From the NCBI RefSeq assembly GCF_028745515.1, contig NZ_JAQZSG010000009.1:1-64000 (forward strand): a stretch of DNA of 64,000 bases. Reading direction: 5' to 3'. The DNA is from Paenibacillus thermotolerans. Lineage in GTDB: Bacteria; Bacillota; Bacilli; Paenibacillales; YIM-B00363. Below, one piece after another: positions 62,081 to 64,000 of this stretch (positions are counted from its first letter, which is position 1; every line of letters begins with the position of its first letter). The notes below the pieces were generated by a model that saw only the letters and a program-made list of their open reading frames with translations, was not told the origin of the DNA and ran no database searches. The position numbers and the translations under genes were made by a program.

Positions 62081-63421
62081 ATGCCGAATATTGAAACGCA
62101 AGCAGTGTTTTATCCGAATTTGTACGGTTCTAAGGCTTACCGAATTCCATCGATGATTACGACTGTCCAAGGGACCGTGATTGCCGGAATCGATGCAAGA
62201 ATTGCGGATCAGACGGATAACCCGAACCAAATCGACGCTTCCATCCGGCGAAGCGTTGACCACGGGAAGACGTGGGGAGATGTTCAAAAGCTCGTTTCCT
62301 TTGCCGGAGAAGGGCTGGACGGAGCGGCTGCTATCGATACCGCCCTGCTGCAGGATGAGATAACGGGCACGATCTTCATGCTCTATTGCCACACTCCCGG
62401 CGGAATCGGTCTTTGGGCAAGCGAGCCGGGGATCGGATTCGATTCGGACGGCCGCAGGAAGCTGTTCGATCCGCAAGGAAATTTATATTTCCTGAACGGC
62501 AGCGGAGAGGTAGCGGATGCGCAAGGGAATGCAACCGATTATACGGTGGATGCCGAAGGGTATGTATTCCAATCCGGCAAACCCCGAGGAAATATATATT
62601 ACAAGAAAGGGATTCACCCGCAAGAAAGCTTGCTTGAAGCGAGAACCTCCTTCTTGCAGATAATCCAAAGCGATGACGACGGGCTGACTTGGTCCAAGCC
62701 GAGAGAACTTAACTTAATGGTGAAGGAAGAATGGATGCGCTTCATCGGCTCCGGCCCCGGCCGCGGCATTCAATTAAAGTATGGAGAGAAAGCCGGCCGT
62801 TTGGTTTTCCCGATCTATTTCTCGAATGAAGCGGGCCATCTCTCTTGCGCTTGCATATACAGCGACGATCATGGAGCGACTTGGAAGCGCGGAGCGTCCC
62901 CGAACGACGGCAGAGAGGTGGACGGCAAGGTGCTAACCGCAAAGACGATTTCCGAACAAAAGCACTATTTGACGGAATCGCAGGTCATTGAGCTGCCGAC
63001 GGGCGAACTGAAGTATTACTTACGAAATCATTACGGGCTGCAACGAACCGCGGTCACTGCAAGCGCCGACGGCGGCGAGTCATGGGGCGAGGTGACGTTC
63101 GACAATACGCTCGTCGACCCGATCTGCCAATCGAGCGTCATTGTTTATCCGGATCAGGGAGACGGGAAGGTTCGCGTTCTGTTCTCCAACCCGGCCGATG
63201 AGAAAACAAGAATCAGAGGAACGGTCCGCTTGAGCGAAGACGGCGGAAAAACATGGCCTTACAGCAAGGTGATTGACGACGGCTACTATGGCTACTCCTG
63301 CCTGACCGTATTGCAAACCGGAGAAATCGGGGTCCTCTATGAGCGAGTATACGATTACTCGGATTGGAACAACATGGATATCCGGTTCGGCACCTTTACG
63401 CTGGATTGGTTAAAATCTTAA
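62081..63421 (+). CDS. Exo-alpha-sialidase (GH33), apparently cytoplasmic
   Basis: A 446-residue sialidase. It has the YRIP motif (Arg21 of the arginine triad), five Asp boxes (SVDHGKTW, SDDDGLTW, SDDHGATW, SADGGESW, SEDGGKTW) and the C-terminal GYSCLTVLQTGEIGVLYE, which holds the nucleophile tyrosine and its glutamate region. An insert between boxes 1 and 2 (about 125-185, with GNATDYTVDAEGYVF and GNIYY) resembles the irregular beta domain of clostridial and pneumococcal sialidases. There is no signal peptide, so it likely acts on imported substrate. Confidence 0.93.
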   Translation: MPNIETQAVFYPNLYGSKAYRIPSMITTVQGTVIAGIDARIADQTDNPNQIDASIRRSVDHGKTWGDVQKLVSFAGEGLDGAAAIDTALLQDEITGTIFMLYCHTPGGIGLWASEPGIGFDSDGRRKLFDPQGNLYFLNGSGEVADAQGNATDYTVDAEGYVFQSGKPRGNIYYKKGIHPQESLLEARTSFLQIIQSDDDGLTWSKPRELNLMVKEEWMRFIGSGPGRGIQLKYGEKAGRLVFPIYFSNEAGHLSCACIYSDDHGATWKRGASPNDGREVDGKVLTAKTISEQKHYLTESQVIELPTGELKYYLRNHYGLQRTAVTASADGGESWGEVTFDNTLVDPICQSSVIVYPDQGDGKVRVLFSNPADEKTRIRGTVRLSEDGGKTWPYSKVIDDGYYGYSCLTVLQTGEIGVLYERVYDYSDWNNMDIRFGTFTLDWLKS

Positions 63422-63432
63422 ATTCATGAAGC

Positions 63433-63460
63433 AAGAGCCGCCGAGTCAGGCGGCTCTTTT
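63433..63460 (+). terminator. Hairpin between sialidase and YhcH-like genes
   Basis: AAGAGCCGCC and GGCGGCTCTT pair perfectly and are followed by TT. The next gene starts 17 bp later, so this is an internal attenuator or partial terminator. Confidence 0.6.
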
Positions 63461-63462
63461 AA

Positions 63463-63942
<480 letters not shown>

Positions 63943-64000
63943 CGATTTGACGAATAAAAAGCGTGCGGAAGCCGCATTCTACATTCGACCGGATATGGTC

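Overview
The window looks like a chromosomal segment of a spore-forming, low-GC-lineage Gram-positive bacterium of the Paenibacillus/Cohnella type. This is inferred from an H-type small acid-soluble spore protein, a LysM-GH18 spore-cortex type hydrolase, a T-box leader, several CcpA-like cre sites, GlnK/GlnL-type nitrogen regulators, many lipoprotein-dependent sugar importers of the LplABC type and frequent TTG/GTG starts with strong Shine-Dalgarno sites. No rRNA, tRNA, insertion sequence or CRISPR array was seen.

Layout. 47-11955 is a divergent catabolic locus. The minus arm holds two SIS-domain proteins, a phytanoyl-CoA dioxygenase-like protein and an amidohydrolase. The plus arm holds a DeoR regulator, a BadF-type sugar kinase, a binding protein with two permeases, two PLP enzymes and a RidA-like protein. 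Together they suggest use of an amino sugar or amino-sugar acid. 11974-13494 is a T-box-controlled aspartate-semialdehyde dehydrogenase gene. 13571-13788 is an intergenic nested inverted repeat with a second copy at 22744-22948. 14077-16027 is a four-gene cassette of unknown function (PD-(D/E)XK-like protein, two small beta-rich proteins, a Cys-rich TPR protein). 16149-22690 carries housekeeping genes (aldo/keto reductase, cortex hydrolase, MscS channel, ribosomal protein L25, LysR regulator, chorismate synthase).

23062-25989 is a sugar-acid type operon (SDR, RspA-like dehydratase, PhyH-like). 26038-27890 is an orphan pair of Dpp-type permeases. 28086-30641 is an unusual 851-residue fusion of a degenerate KaiC-like domain and a PEP-synthase-type ATP-grasp domain. 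30688-32496 is a PhyH-like/2-hydroxyacid dehydrogenase pair. 32610-37953 is a glutamine-type ABC importer followed by its likely GlnK/GlnL two-component system. 38026-38511 holds sspH and a DUF3846-like gene.

38764-44608 is a sugar-import operon (dehydrogenase, AraC regulator, TIM-barrel isomerase, CUT1 importer). 45090-50369 encodes three secreted proteins, one GH123/DUF4091-like. 50492-52702 is topoisomerase III. 52836-55771 pairs a Gfo/Idh/MocA oxidoreductase with a GH2 enzyme. 55849-63942 is a sialic-acid locus: two FadR-type GntR regulators diverge from an operon of N-acetylneuraminate lyase, an LplABC-type importer, a GH33 sialidase without a signal peptide and a YhcH/NanQ-like protein. 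The logic there is import of sialylated glycans, cleavage inside the cell, then aldol cleavage of sialic acid.
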